DNA of 64,000 nt from Chiridota heheva (GCA_020152595.1 JAIGNY010002305.1:1580001-1644000); one strand, 5' to 3'. Shown: positions 30,431 through 42,929, numbered from the stretch's first letter. The notes: generated from the letters alone by a model not told the origin. Program-made: numbers and translations.

Positions 30431-30510
30431 CCCTTACACCATTATTTATTAACACCCTCTTTGCACATGTGACTCTGACTGTCGCGGTGCCGTTAAACTT
30501 CAACAAACCA
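30431..30510 (+). mobile_element. Distal 3' UTR and tail of the interrupted LINE
   Basis: Continues the LINE 3' UTR after the hAT-like insertion: attatttattaacaccctct, then the conserved terminal block gactctgactgtcgcggtgc with gttaaacttcaacaaaccaa. Confidence 0.8.
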
Positions 30511-30855
30511 AAACCTGTAATAATTTAACTGTGTGGGAAATTTCTGAAACACATAATTACACATGTAATGTTTAAGCATCCTGTTTCCTTCATGAAGTGC
30601 ACAGTAACTTTACTGAAAGTGGACATTTTGTTCAATGCTAGATCAGGCACTTGCACTGGGTATCAGAAAGTACACAGCATGGAACAGTATGTGTTGGTCT
30701 TTGAATAGGATATTATGTTATGGTAAATGTTTGCCTCTAGTAGTCGCGATGTTACTGTAGCTGATGGTATCTTTTTACATCAATCTGTCCATGCACCTTT
30801 TGATAGCATGAAATAGGTTCATTATAAGGTTATTGATTCTGATGCAGTTATTTAC

Positions 30856-31954
30856 ATCTCAGATAGACGCGTTATGGCTCCGTCTCAGACAAACGCGTTA
30901 TGGCTCCGTCTCAGATAGACGCGTTATGGCTCCGTCTCAGACAAACGCGTTATGGCTCCGTCTCAGACAGACGCAGCGTTATGGCTCCGTCTTAGACAGA
31001 CGCGTTATGGCTCCGTCTCAGACCGCGTTATGGCTCCGTCTCAGACAGACGCGTTATGGCTCCGTCTCAGACAGACGCGTTATGGCTCCGTCTCAGACAG
31101 AAGGTTATGGATCCGTCTCAGACAGACGCGTTATGGCTCCGTCTCAGACAGACGCGTTATGGCTCCGTCTCAGACAGACGCGGCGTTATGGCTCCGTCTC
31201 AGACAGACGCGTTATGGCTCCGTCTCAGACAGACGCGTTATGGCTCCGTCTCAGACAGACGCGTTATGGCTCCGTCTCAGACAGACGCGTTATGGCTCCG
31301 TCTCAGACAGACGCAGCGTTATGGCTCCGTCTCAGACAGACGCGTTATGGCTCCGTCTCAGACAGCTCCGTCTCAGACAGACGCAGCGTTATGGCTCCGT
31401 CTCAGACAGACGCGTTATGGCTCCGTCTCAGACAGACGCGTTATGGCTCCGTCTCAGACAGACGCGTTATGGCTCCGTCTCAGACAGATGCGTTATGGCT
31501 CCGTCTCAGACAGACGCGTTATGGCTCCGTCTCAGACAGACGCGTTATGGCTCCGTCTCAGACAGGCGCGTTATGGCTCCGTCTCAGACAGACGCAGCGT
31601 TATGGCTCCGTCTCAGACAGACGCGTTATGGCTCCGTCTCAGACAGACGCAGCGTTATGGCTCCGTCTCAGACAGACGCAGCGTTATGGCTCCGTCTCAG
31701 ACAGACGCGTTATGGCTCCGTCTCAGACAGACGCGTTATGGCTCCGTCTCAGACAGACGCGTTATGGCTCCGTCTCAGACAGACGCGTTATGGCTCCGTC
31801 TCAGACAGACGCGTTATGGCTCCGTCTCAGACAGACGCGTTATGGCTCCGTCTCAGACAGACGCGTTATGGCTCCGTCTCAGACAGACGCGTTATGGCTC
31901 CGTCTCAGACAGACGTGTTATGGCTCCGTCTCAGACAGACGCGTTATGGCTCCA
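30856..31954. repeat. 26-bp CpG-bearing minisatellite, about 41 copies, in intron 1
   Basis: Tandem units gacgcgttatggctccgtct + cagaca (26 bp), with a 29-bp variant containing gacgcagcgtt and rare truncated units. Homogeneity is very high across 1.1 kb. Each unit carries ACGCGT and CGTCTC, i.e. several CpGs, in an AT-rich intron. Since 26 is not a multiple of three and the unit has no stop in any + frame, three overlapping 330-390-codon frames appear; these are artefacts. Confidence 0.97.
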
Positions 31955-33403
31955 AGGGAATGTTCCCTTTTACTCACTAATTTTATGTTTAATTCAAAAT
32001 GAAAATACAGGAATTCCAATTTATTTTAGGGAGAATGGGATTAGTGAGTGATAGTGCTGTCACTATATGTTCATTATAGTAATGAGGGCTTATTAACATG
32101 ATATTAAAAATACAGTCTGACCAATCTATCGTGACCAAATGTATATCGAGTCATTACATGCAAAGAGTGTATCAAAACAAAACAAAAAGTAGATTTATGA
32201 GAATTTCAGAAACAGAAACATTGCGAAGAAATTTAACTTTTTAAAAGACAAATGGGATGATCATGATATTTGCTGTGCAAGTTATTGTTGTATGTGAAAG
32301 TTATTGTTGAATGCATTCTGTTCTTTAAAGGTATATGGATAGGTAGAGGTTTTGTATTCATTAGAAGAGCTCTTTGAATTCTGAACAGAATTATCTTTAA
32401 AAAATGAAGGAGAATTTTTGCAAGAATCTTGACGTTAATCAAATTTTAAAATGTGCAAAAATCTTGTACAGTAGTAAAAATGAAAAATAAAAAGCGAACC
32501 AGGCTTAAAAAAACCACTCGCTTGCTCACCATAGATGAGCAAAAAACAATTGTGGGGAGTAGAAATATTGTAATATACTATGGTAGTCACTATGCTTTAA
32601 TAAGCCTCGCCAGTTTGTATAAATGATTGGCAAGTGACTTTTTTAGTATTTTTCAACCCTGAAGCGAACATTGTGTAACCTTTAGCTCACACTTAAATTG
32701 AAAAGAGAAATAGCCAGATCAGACTTCTCACTTCATTGGACCAGGGATATGTTATTAACATATTCCTGATTGGACATGGTTTGTGGTTGAATTTGATCAA
32801 ACATTCCATGTGGGTGGAAAACTTATAATATACAGTTTAAGATGATATGTATTAACCTATCGTGCTTCAGTAATCATGCCTTAAGCAATCAGTACTTACC
32901 TGCTTGCAACAAGCTCGTTTTTCTTCAAATGAGTTTTTGCAAGCTTGGAAAAACTTGTGAATGTCGCAAACCACATTCGCAGGAATGTTGGTCTTAAAGG
33001 GAAAATATCATTAGAATATGTGTTTTGCGAATTCCCATTAACCCCGCAGTTATAACCGGAACCGTGGCTTTTTCCAGCTCTCTGTATGTAATATGGAGAT
33101 ATTTAAGGAAATTATGCCCAGTTAAAAACTCAAAACAACAGAATGAATTTTAATGCATTTTCAAGGCTTTAAAATACCCCCTGGACCTCTGTAAAGCGAT
33201 CTCCTGGACCCCATCGGAAGATGCTCGCGCATACGGCACTCACATGTTTGCTACACAAACACTAGCGGCAAATACATCTACAATCATTTTATGTTTGTGG
33301 GAAGAAATGTAAGTTCGGAGATAAAATTGATTAACAAAATTCCCACGGTTTTTAATAAAGGATATCGAAAATCTTCCCACAAAAAATTGTGACAGAAGTA
33401 ATA
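31955..33403. other. Intron 1 sequence without assigned features
   Basis: AT-rich sequence; nothing gene-like. The last ~170 bp before 33404 match 40930-41015 and form the left flank of the TTAA insertion. Confidence 0.5.
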
Positions 33404-34389
33404 TTAACCCTTTACCACGTGGCAATAGCATCACCATTTTCAAATCACTTTTTTCTAAAAATAAAAGTGGGACTTTAACACAGTCCTATAGGAGTAATCT
33501 TGGTATCATTTTAAAGTACTCAGATATTTCTTTTACAAAATGTGATTTTTTTATAGGGGTCATATTACAGAATTTTGAGAAAAAGTACATTGAAAAAGGG
33601 TAAAAATGTTTTTTTTTCCTTTCAAATCTTACAATAACTTCAAGATCATGTTTTTGCTTCAAAATCAAACACGCAAGTCCTAAGATATGATAGTAGTGGT
33701 TTTTCGTCTAATATTTGTAATCCTTACCTTGCAATCTTTTGTTCTGCAGAAATGTCTTCAAAATTTCATAAATTTCTGCCATTTTTGACCCATTTTTTCT
33801 TCTTCAAAAATTGTGCACCCAAACCGTACATTGCATATGCTTCTTTGAATTGCCGTTCGAAAGTGCTTGAAATTTCCTTTCATTTGGTATTTTGAATTAC
33901 TACATGGTGCGGAGGACATATACTCTGCTAGCATGTGAGCGCTCCAGGTTCGAGTCTCACCATGATCACTGCGTAATTATTTTTCTGCTGCAGTTTTCAG
34001 GGGTCTTTTGACTATAATAATTTTTGATGTTTTTTCACCTTTACTTTCTAAAAATTCTAGATTAGCATCATTGAAAAGTAAATTTAATAAAGAATCTAAA
34101 TATGTAACAAATCTCTGTTTTCAATACTGACAAGAAGTTATACTTCTGCAAAATTGACCATTTGTTGACCAAATTTAGCAGAAAATTGCCTAATTTGCAT
34201 ATTTTTGTCGAATATTTCCTAAATTGGCTTTCACTACTCAAAAGATAAATATCTTAGCCTCTATTCCAACCAAACTTGTAATGAAAGAAAATGAAAGGAA
34301 AGGTGTCAAAAATGCATATGAAAAAAACAAGTTACGTAAATTGGGCTTGCTTTCTTCAAAGCCCTGGTAGAGTATAAGTTAAGGGTTAA
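33404..34389. mobile_element. piggyBac-like non-autonomous element flanked by TTAA
   Basis: TTAA at 33404-33407 is followed by ccctttaccacg. The right end reads ggtagagtataagttaaggg and is followed by TTAA at 34386-34389. Inverted similarity at the ends is short (ccctt.ac), but the insertion is proven by an uninterrupted copy of the flanks at about 40940-41060, where a single TTAA occupies the junction. No ORF. TTAA duplication is the piggyBac signature; the family assignment otherwise rests on the CCCT ends. Confidence 0.82.
33903..33964 (+). other. tRNA-like remnant (degenerate)
   Basis: A 62-nt segment has 7-bp complementary ends (catggtg / caccatg) and an internal ggttcgagtct resembling a pol III B box. 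It is too short for a tRNA and the T-stem does not pair normally. It is most likely a SINE or tRNA-derived remnant inside the TTAA-flanked element. Confidence 0.3.
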
Positions 34390-34438
34390 TGAAGTGAATA
34401 CATACATGTATGCTCTCCTCTTTCGCAATTTAATATAC

Positions 34439-34440
<2 letters not shown>

Positions 34441-34470
<30 letters not shown>

Positions 34471-34523
34471 CATACATACATACATACATACATACATACA
34501 GATATATATATATATATATATAT
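34441..34523. repeat. (TACA)n followed by (TA)n microsatellite
   Basis: About 15 catacata-type tetranucleotide repeats, then about 11 TA repeats, in intron 1 roughly 250 bp before the second coding exon. Confidence 0.97.
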
Positions 34524-34714
34524 TAATGAAGGTTTTTTTGTCTTCATGCGAATTTCCGATTTTCCGGCATTTTTGTTCTGCAAGCTTGTAGAGGTTTCAT
34601 TTGCAAGCTTGGAGTAAGCTCGTGGTGAACTTTAAAGCAAGCTTACCATTTCCAAGCTATTTATCTACTGCACTGCATCTATCATACAGTATTCTACTCG
34701 GATTGTTGTTTTAA

Positions 34715-36402
<1,688 letters not shown>

Positions 36403-36522
36403 ATTCGTTACATAGCGCAGACACAAGGCTTGCCCTCGGAGAACCTTTTGAGCACCGCAACAAAAACCTACAGATTCTTCAAAAGAGGAGTTGAGTCCAA
36501 CTTTCCCCTCTGGAGATTGAAG
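36403..36522 (+). CDS. HIPK: HIPK kinase, third coding exon (residues 387-426)
   Basis: Acceptor tttttcctcaag and donor aag|gtaatc; phase 0 at both ends, 40 codons. Encodes [20 protein letters not shown] through SNFPLWRLK, the C-lobe insert region characteristic of HIPK/DYRK kinases. Its last ~30 bases and donor were copied into the following intron (see the repeat at 36523). Confidence 0.96.
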
Positions 36523-37690
36523 GTAATCCTTTCATTTTATCACCTGTAGTTAGATTGGAAGGTTGCGTTTACATGCAAACCTGTCTTGATTGTGAAGATT
36601 GGGTAGGTGCATTTACATTAAAGCCTGCCGTGATTGTGAGTCCCAACTTTCCGCTTTAGAGATGATTGTAAAGTGAATATTGTAAGATTAGGTGGGTGCG
36701 TTTACATGCAAGCCTGCGTGATTGTGAGTCCCAACTTTCCGCTTTAGAGATGATTGTAAAGTGAATATTGTAAGATTAGGTGGGTGCGTTTACATGCAAA
36801 CCTGCCGTGATTGTGGAGGGAATGTTTTTAGATTGGGTGGGGTGTGTTTACATGCAAACCTGCTATGATTTTTAAGGGATTGTTGTAAGAATGGGTGGGG
36901 TAAGGTTCGTCCAAACCCAGACCCCTAGCTTGATTTAAAAAGGGGCCGGGTGCTAGACTTTTTGAGAGGCACATTAATACACGTGCGAAATGCTGCGTCA
37001 TTTCGGCATGGAGTCCTGGGAGCCCCCTTAAGGTTCAATCCCATGGTGAAGAAACTGGGATTTTAGCTATAATCATACCTCAAAATGAAACTATTCTGAT
37101 TGATAAGGACTACTCATTAGTCAAACAGGACAATTGCTTACTATGCTATCATTCTGTGTGCTGTATCCATGTAAGGTATTCATTTATGAGGTTAATTAAG
37201 ATTAAGTTAAAAAAAAAGAGGGGCAGGGCGGACCCCAGGGGGCAGGGCGGACCCCAGGGGGCAGGGCGGACCCCAGAGGGCAGGGCGGACTCTAGGGGGC
37301 AGGGCGGGCCACCCCTGTAAAACAGCAAAGCTAGGGGTCTGTGATTACGAGTTCAACTTTCCAAACTGGAGAATAAATGTGATCCTCTCATTTTATCTCT
37401 GTTTTATGATATGACAATATGGCTGCATCAACATGCCATGATTTTGATGGGATTGTTGTAAGATTAGACGGGTGTGTATACTTGCAAACCTGCCATGATT
37501 TTCAAGGGGTTGTTTTAAGATCGGAGGTATGCACTTACATGCAAAATGTCCATGATTGTGAAGGCAGTGATTTGTAAGATCAGATGGGTGCATTGACAAT
37601 ACCATCACTGTGAACGCAATGTTGTAGGAATAGATTGCTGCGTTTGCATGCGTCCCTGCCACGATTGTGAATTCGGAGCCTGGTAAGATC
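36523..37690. repeat. Intronic repeats containing decayed copies of the exon 3 end
   Basis: Units with gggtgcgtttacatgcaaac and ctgccrtgattgtga start immediately after exon 3 and are spread over about 36550-36900 and 37440-37690, interrupted by a MITE. Three of them (from about 36637, 36726 and 37349) begin with sequence matching the exon's gagtccaactttcccctctgg. The third also matches beyond the donor (tcctctcattttatc versus intron tcctttcattttatc). The donor GT context is destroyed in the copies, so they are not usable exons. Confidence 0.85.
36918..37341 (+). mobile_element. AGACCCC MITE with internal minisatellite, copy 3
   Basis: Begins cagacccctagcttgattta and ends agctaggggtctg. Carries about five ggggcagggcggaccccagg-type units at 37219-37305. 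No clear target duplication. It sits inside the exon 3-derived repeat region and separates its second and third exon-like copies. Confidence 0.9.
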
Positions 37691-38380
37691 ATTGACAAAG
37701 AAATTCAAAACAATTGGCTTTAAGTATCGTAGACATTTTTGAATATTTCTGGCATGAGAGAAAATTAATGCAATTGGTTTTTAACTTTGATGAATACCAA
37801 AATAATGTTTTCCTGGCAATATAGTTTCATATTAGCTGCTTATAAGCTGCATGGATTTGGAATGGATGAAATAATATAAAGTAACCTGCAGTACAGATAA
37901 TAATTCAGACACTGGCCAAAATTAACTCTTGACAAAATTGACAAACATTTCTGTTTATAGTGTGGCATTTGTTTTGCAATACCATGAAATATCTAGGTTA
38001 CAGTATGTCCAGGGGTAGTATTTGCCACAGGTGTTCCTAACGTTATGGCAACCTATATGCTTACACTATATATATATAAAGAAAGGTAGGACTCTTTCTA
38101 ACGCGACTATCGAACCGTACAAAAAAAATCCTTTTTTTCGACCACTCGCGAATCTTAATTAAACTTTTTTACTCTACTCACATTTGCTGGAGACTCCCTT
38201 CTTCGTGTACTGGTGTATAAGCTACGGTATTTGTTAGTTTTTCTGCGATTAGATGTACAAACGATAAATTTTCTACCAAATTACCGTCAAGACAATCTAT
38301 CCGTCAAACAATTTGCTGCAAACTATAAGAACCGTTGCGATGACGTCATGAAGAAGCAGTGCTGCAATTACGTCATCAAA

Positions 38381-39688
38381 CAAGTCCATCTTATATGAAT
38401 GAAGACTTTAAAGAGACAGAATGGTGAAGAAAGCGTTCAGAAATCTTATTCCGTTAAGGAGATACTGTATTCTGTCTTATCTGTGTAGAAATGACTGGTG
38501 CAGTAAGTCTGCTATGGAAAGTTGGCATCTTTATCCTCACATTCTTTACAATTGTCAATGTATTTTAAAGAAAGCTTATTTAATCTTTTCACTCTTTAAA
38601 TCATTTTTCCTTGAACTTTCTTCAGGCGGTATATTATAAATACCCTTCCTTGATTCAGTTTTACTACATTTTTGACATATCCCATGGTTTTTTAGCCACA
38701 AAATCGCAGGACAAAATATGATGGAATGCATAAAGACTTTGAGGAATTTGAAGCCATGACATCACAACGACTCTGATTTCAGTCATTTCTACACAAATGA
38801 TACCAAACTTTAAACTTAAATATCTCCAACATTATTACCTTCCTCCGCAACAGCAACCTTTTCCACTTGATTTAATCTCCCCCACCCCCACCCTTTTCTA
38901 TCTCTCATCTCTCTCCCTCTCTCCTTCCCACCTTTTCTTCTACAACTTATTACCTCTAAAATTTTCACTGCTTCTTTTCCTCCTTTTCTAATCATCTCTT
39001 TCCTAATTTTGCACCTTAATTATTTTACATTTGACTCTGACTGTCATGGTGCCATTAAACCTCCTCTTGGCACGTTTGACTCTGATTGTCATGGTGCCAT
39101 TAAACCTCCTCTTGGCACGTTTGACTCTGACTGTCATGGTGCCATTAAACCTCCTCTTGGCACGTTTGACTCTGACTGTCATGGTGCCATTAAACCTCCT
39201 CTTGGCACGTTTGACTCTGACTGTCATGGTGCCATTAAACCTCCTCTGTCATGGTGCCATTAAACCTCCTCTTGGCACGTTTGACTCTGACTGTCATGGT
39301 GCCATTAAACCTCTTCTTGGCTGGTTTGAGCTGACTGTCGCTGTGCTGTTAAACCTCTTGGCAGGTTTGACTTGGACTGTCGCGATGCCGTTAAACCTCT
39401 TGGCACGTTTGACTCAGACTGTCCCGGTGCCGTTAAACTTCTTGGCACGTTTGAGCTGACTCGTGCCGTTAAACCTCCTCTTGGCATGTTTGACTCCGAC
39501 TGTTGCGGTGTCGTTAAACCTCCTCTTGGCACGTTTGACTCCGACTGTCGTGGTGCCGTTAAACCTCAACAAACCAAACCAAACCCTAATGGAATAAGAT
39601 ATTTGAATGCTTTCTTCACCATTCTGTTTCTTTTGAAGCCCTCTTTCATATAAGATAGATTTGCTTGACCACTGAACTAATCCTTTAA
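38381..39688. mobile_element. Long-TIR MITE interrupted by a LINE tail
   Basis: The left arm starts with caagtccatcttatatgaat, and the right arm ends gaccactgaactaatccttt followed by aa (TTAA at 39685-39688). The arms are inverted copies of each other and match the intact element at 50722-51274. The right arm is broken at tatctcc (38827) and resumes at ctaatggaataag (about 39585). The left terminus beyond caagtcc is missing. Confidence 0.82.
38828..39584 (+). mobile_element. LINE 3' tail with ~12 tandem copies of its terminal unit
   Basis: Starts aacattattaccttcctccg, continues as the pyrimidine-rich 3' UTR seen at 44930 and 29220, then expands the terminal 45-bp unit ttgactctgactgtcatggt + gccattaaacctcctcttggcacg about 12 times (39028-39566). 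It ends caacaaaccaaaccaaaccc. Units are more uniform at the left and more diverged at the right. Frames across it are repeat artefacts. Confidence 0.85.
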
Positions 39689-39817
39689 CAAGTTAAACAA
39701 GATAAAAAGAAATGTTCTTCTCGATCTCAAATGTTGACATCATTTCTCAATAGTATAAAATGCTGTGTACTGGGTATCTACGATGTTTTATAAGCTGTTT
39801 ATAACACTGGTAGCTGT

Positions 39818-39977
39818 CTTCATGACCCTGTGCAAATCTTCATGACCCGGTGCAAATCTTCATGACCCGGTGCAAATCTTCATGACCCGGTGCAAATCTT
39901 CATGACCCTGTGCAAATCTTCATGACCCGGTGCAAATCTTCACGATCGTTGCAAATCTTCATGACCCAGTGCAAATT
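39818..39977. repeat. 20-bp minisatellite, eight copies
   Basis: Units cttcatgacccggtgcaaat repeated about eight times; a ccctg/cccgg variant alternates and one unit is truncated. Confidence 0.95.
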
Positions 39978-40047
39978 CAATACTAAAATTAAAGACTGAA
40001 CATTCTGTTAACAATTTGATGCTGTTTCACAATAAGGGTGTTTCAGT

Positions 40048-40069
40048 TGACGTCATGAGGTCACGTGAC
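40048..40069. promoter_or_regulatory. CRE and E-box palindromes upstream of the THAP-like exon
   Basis: TGACGTCA at 40048-40055 and gtcacgtgac at 40060-40069 are perfect palindromes about 110 bp before the THAP-like ATG. They match the known CREB/ATF and USF/MiT-type site consensuses. Their position suggests a relic promoter; activity is not shown. Confidence 0.4.
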
Positions 40070-40178
40070 TTTGTTTACATTACCATTTTGTCGGGCGAAA
40101 ACGATTGTCTGCTGTACACTTATTTAGACTTAAAAACGCTTGCATGTTGTTATATAAGATAATTTTTGTAAGGTAATT

Positions 40179-40320
40179 ATGCCGGAATCTTGCTGTGCCA
40201 TTGGTTGCACTAATAGACGTGTGCATGGGAAATATAAAGGTGTTTTCTCGATTTCCATCTGATTTTGATTGACGTTCGAAGTGGGTTTCTGCTGTACGAC
40301 GCAATGTCTTTTAACCTTCA
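40179..40320 (+). pseudogene. Decayed THAP-domain first exon
   Basis: An ATG at 40179 opens MPESCCAIGCTNRRVHGKYK, matching the start of THAP zinc-finger domains (M-P-x-x-C-x-A-x-x-C). The frame then stops at 40260. Shifting frame at the phenylalanine gives VFSRFPSDFD, a stop, then SKWVSAVRRN, the conserved F-R-F-P and W-x-x-A-V-R-R parts of the same domain. One frameshift and one stop therefore inactivate it. THAP domains bind DNA and occur in host proteins and in P-element and other transposases. Source is unresolved; the rest of the domain (C-x2-H) is not visible nearby. Confidence 0.75.
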
Positions 40321-40569
40321 ATTCACACTAGGATTTGCAGTGAGTACTTTATGCCTGGTATGTATGCTTTGTATGCATGTAATGAACAATCAGATGGCAT
40401 TCACGTAAAAGTTACTCTTCGTATACCCTATGAAAGTATAAAACGTTAGGAAAATATGAAGTAAAAACCCCACCGCGAATAAAAACAATAAAATTTGCTG
40501 AACTGGTACTGGTTTTCTGGTGTGAATTGGGATTCAAGTCTAAAACCAGCACAGTGATTTTTTTTTTAA

Positions 40570-42060
40570 ATTTTGTATGCTGCTTATAAACTGTATTGGC
40601 AATTGAGTTATCAATGTACAAACTACATACAGTACAGAGTGTAACCAGACACATGATAATTTTAGGGCTTGACAAAATTTAAAAGATTACTCGTCTCATA
40701 TATTAGCAGGCAGTATGTTTAGCAGGCAGTATTTTTGTTGTACGTGTTTAGCAGGCAGTATGTATGTTGTACGTGTGATGTGACTAAGCTGTGTAAAACG
40801 CAGTAACGCTTGCCCGGCAAAATGGCTACCAGATAAGTTGGAGTCACATGATGAAATCCCTCCGTAGTATGAAGATTCTGTGTTCTAGGCAGCTAGAAGC
40901 CATGACTCAAATTATACCTAGAGTTGGGAGCTCGATGAGTTACAAAAATTTCCCAGTTTTTAATTAAGGTGTCAAAAATCTTCCCACAAAAAATTGTGAC
41001 AGAAATTATATTAATGTAGTAAAATCATCTTGATATGCTCTCCTCTTTTGCAATTTAATATACTATTCATCACACAATTACACAGGGATATTTTAGAGTA
41101 CATATTTACCATATATACTGTTGCTTACTTAAGAAATCTTTACAAAAATATATATATATTTTATGAAAACAAAAATTCTGCCTGCAAATTCCTGTTTCCT
41201 GGTGTAAATTGGGATGCAAGTCTACAATCAGCACAGGATTTTTAAAATTTTTGATTTTGTATGCTGCTTATAAACTGTATTGGCAATTGTGCTCTCAATG
41301 TACAAACTACATACAGTACAGTGTGTAACCAGGCACATGATTAATTTAGGACTTAGACATATGATTAATTTAGGACTTGACAAAATTGAAAAGATTACTC
41401 GTCTCATATATTTGTGTCCAACCAGTACACTGAATTATTTGTTTCTTTAGGCTGCTTATGAGCCTAATAATTGGCAGTGTTCTCATGTATGAACTACATA
41501 TAGTGCAGAGTGTTAACCAGACACATGCATAATTAAGCAATTTAACAAAATTGAACATTTCTCCATTTAAATTTTTTTTCTTTTTTTCTTTTCACAATAG
41601 TATGAAATGATGTGTACTGTTAAGTTTTAATCAAATTGTTTTATGTCCAACCAGTACAGCACACAGTGAATTTTTTTTTATTTTGTAAGCTGCTTATAAA
41701 CTGTATTGGCATTTGTGCTCTCAATGTACTACAATACAGAGTGTAAACCAGACATGCTTAATTAAGCACTTAACAAAATTTAAAAATCCATCTTTTCAAA
41801 TTGTTCTTTATTTCACAGTAGTATGAAATTATGCGTATGTTAATCAAATTGTACTGTTGTCCAACCAGTACACTGTATTTTCTGTTTCATAAACTGTTTA
41901 CAAAAATAAATTTGTTTTGGTTGTGCTGTAAACTTGATAGAGTATATGCATTACATACAGCACAGAGAGAAAACCAGGCGGAATTTTTAATTTTGTATCA
42001 TGCTTGTAAACTATGTAATTGTGCTCTCAATGTACAAATTACATACAGTACAGAGAGGGT
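40570..42060. repeat. Degenerate ~230-bp tandem repeats
   Basis: Units with tgctt(a)taaactgtattggc, gtgctctcaatgtacaaact, acatacagtacagagtgtaa and ccagacacatg recur near 40570, 41260, 41450, 41690, 41990 and once more near 42700. They are diverged and partly truncated. The segment 40930-41060 holds the uninterrupted counterpart of the TTAA insertion flanks. Confidence 0.8.
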
Positions 42061-42110
42061 GACTCTGACTGTCGTAGTGCCGTTAAACATCAACCAACCA
42101 AACCAACCAT
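42060..42110 (+). mobile_element. Minimal LINE 3' tail (about 50 bp)
   Basis: gactctgactgtcgtagtgc + cgttaaacatcaaccaacca and a short aacc tail, inserted between tacagaga and aaccaga of the 230-bp repeat. It is an extreme 5' truncation of the same LINE family. Confidence 0.75.
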
Positions 42111-42116
42111 AGTTGA

Positions 42117-42575
42117 AACCAGACCCATGCTTAAACCAGACCCATGCTTAAACCAGACCCATGCTTAAACCAGACCCATGCTCAAACCAGACCCATGCTC
42201 AAACCAGACCCATGCCTAAACCAGACCCATGCCTAAACCAGACCCATGCTTAAACCAGACCCATGCTTTAAACCAGACCCATGCTTAAACCAGACCCATG
42301 CTTAAACCAGACCCATGCTTAAACCAGACCCATGCTTAAACCAGACCCATGCTTAAGCCAGACCCATGCTTAAACCAGACCCATGCTTAAATTTAGACCC
42401 ATGCTTAAACCAGACCCATGCTTTAACCAGACCCATGTTTAAACCAGACCCATGCTTAAACCAGACCCATGCTTAAACCAGACCCATGCTTAAACCAGAC
42501 CCATGCTTAAACCAGACCCATGCTTAAACCAGACCCATGCTTAAACCAGACCCATGCTTAAAGCAGACTCATGCT
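42117..42575. repeat. 17-bp minisatellite (ccagacccatgcttaaa), about 27 copies
   Basis: Highly uniform 17-bp units with rare 16-18 bp variants. The unit is recognisable as the aaccagacacatgcttaa portion of the surrounding 230-bp repeat, so the array is a local amplification of it. Confidence 0.96.
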
Positions 42576-42929
42576 TAATTAAGCGCTTAACCAAATTCAG
42601 AAATTGGTCTATTTAGCTTTTTTACTTACAATAGTCTGAAATTATGTGTACTATAAACGTTAATCAAATTGTACTGTCTAACCAGTGCACTGTATTTTCT
42701 GTTGCATAATTTGTTTACAAAAATAAACCCGTATTGGTTGTGCTTTAAACTTGATATGCATTACATACAGCACAGAGAGAAAACCAGACCTTGCCCGCCA
42801 TGTGAACTTCCTAAGACTTTCATCAATTTAATGTGTGGGGTGTTGTTGATGGTAGATTGTATAATCAGGATTCCATATCTTCATTCTCAAGTATATTTTG
42901 TGGCTAGATGCTGATTCTACTTAACCTAC

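Noticed and set aside
30833-32051. Three overlapping 330-390-codon ORFs
   Set aside because: The 26-bp unit lacks stops in all + frames, so the ORFs follow from the repeat.
33903-33964. Functional tRNA gene
   Set aside because: Only 62 nt, no proper D-arm or T-stem pairing; kept only as a low-confidence remnant.
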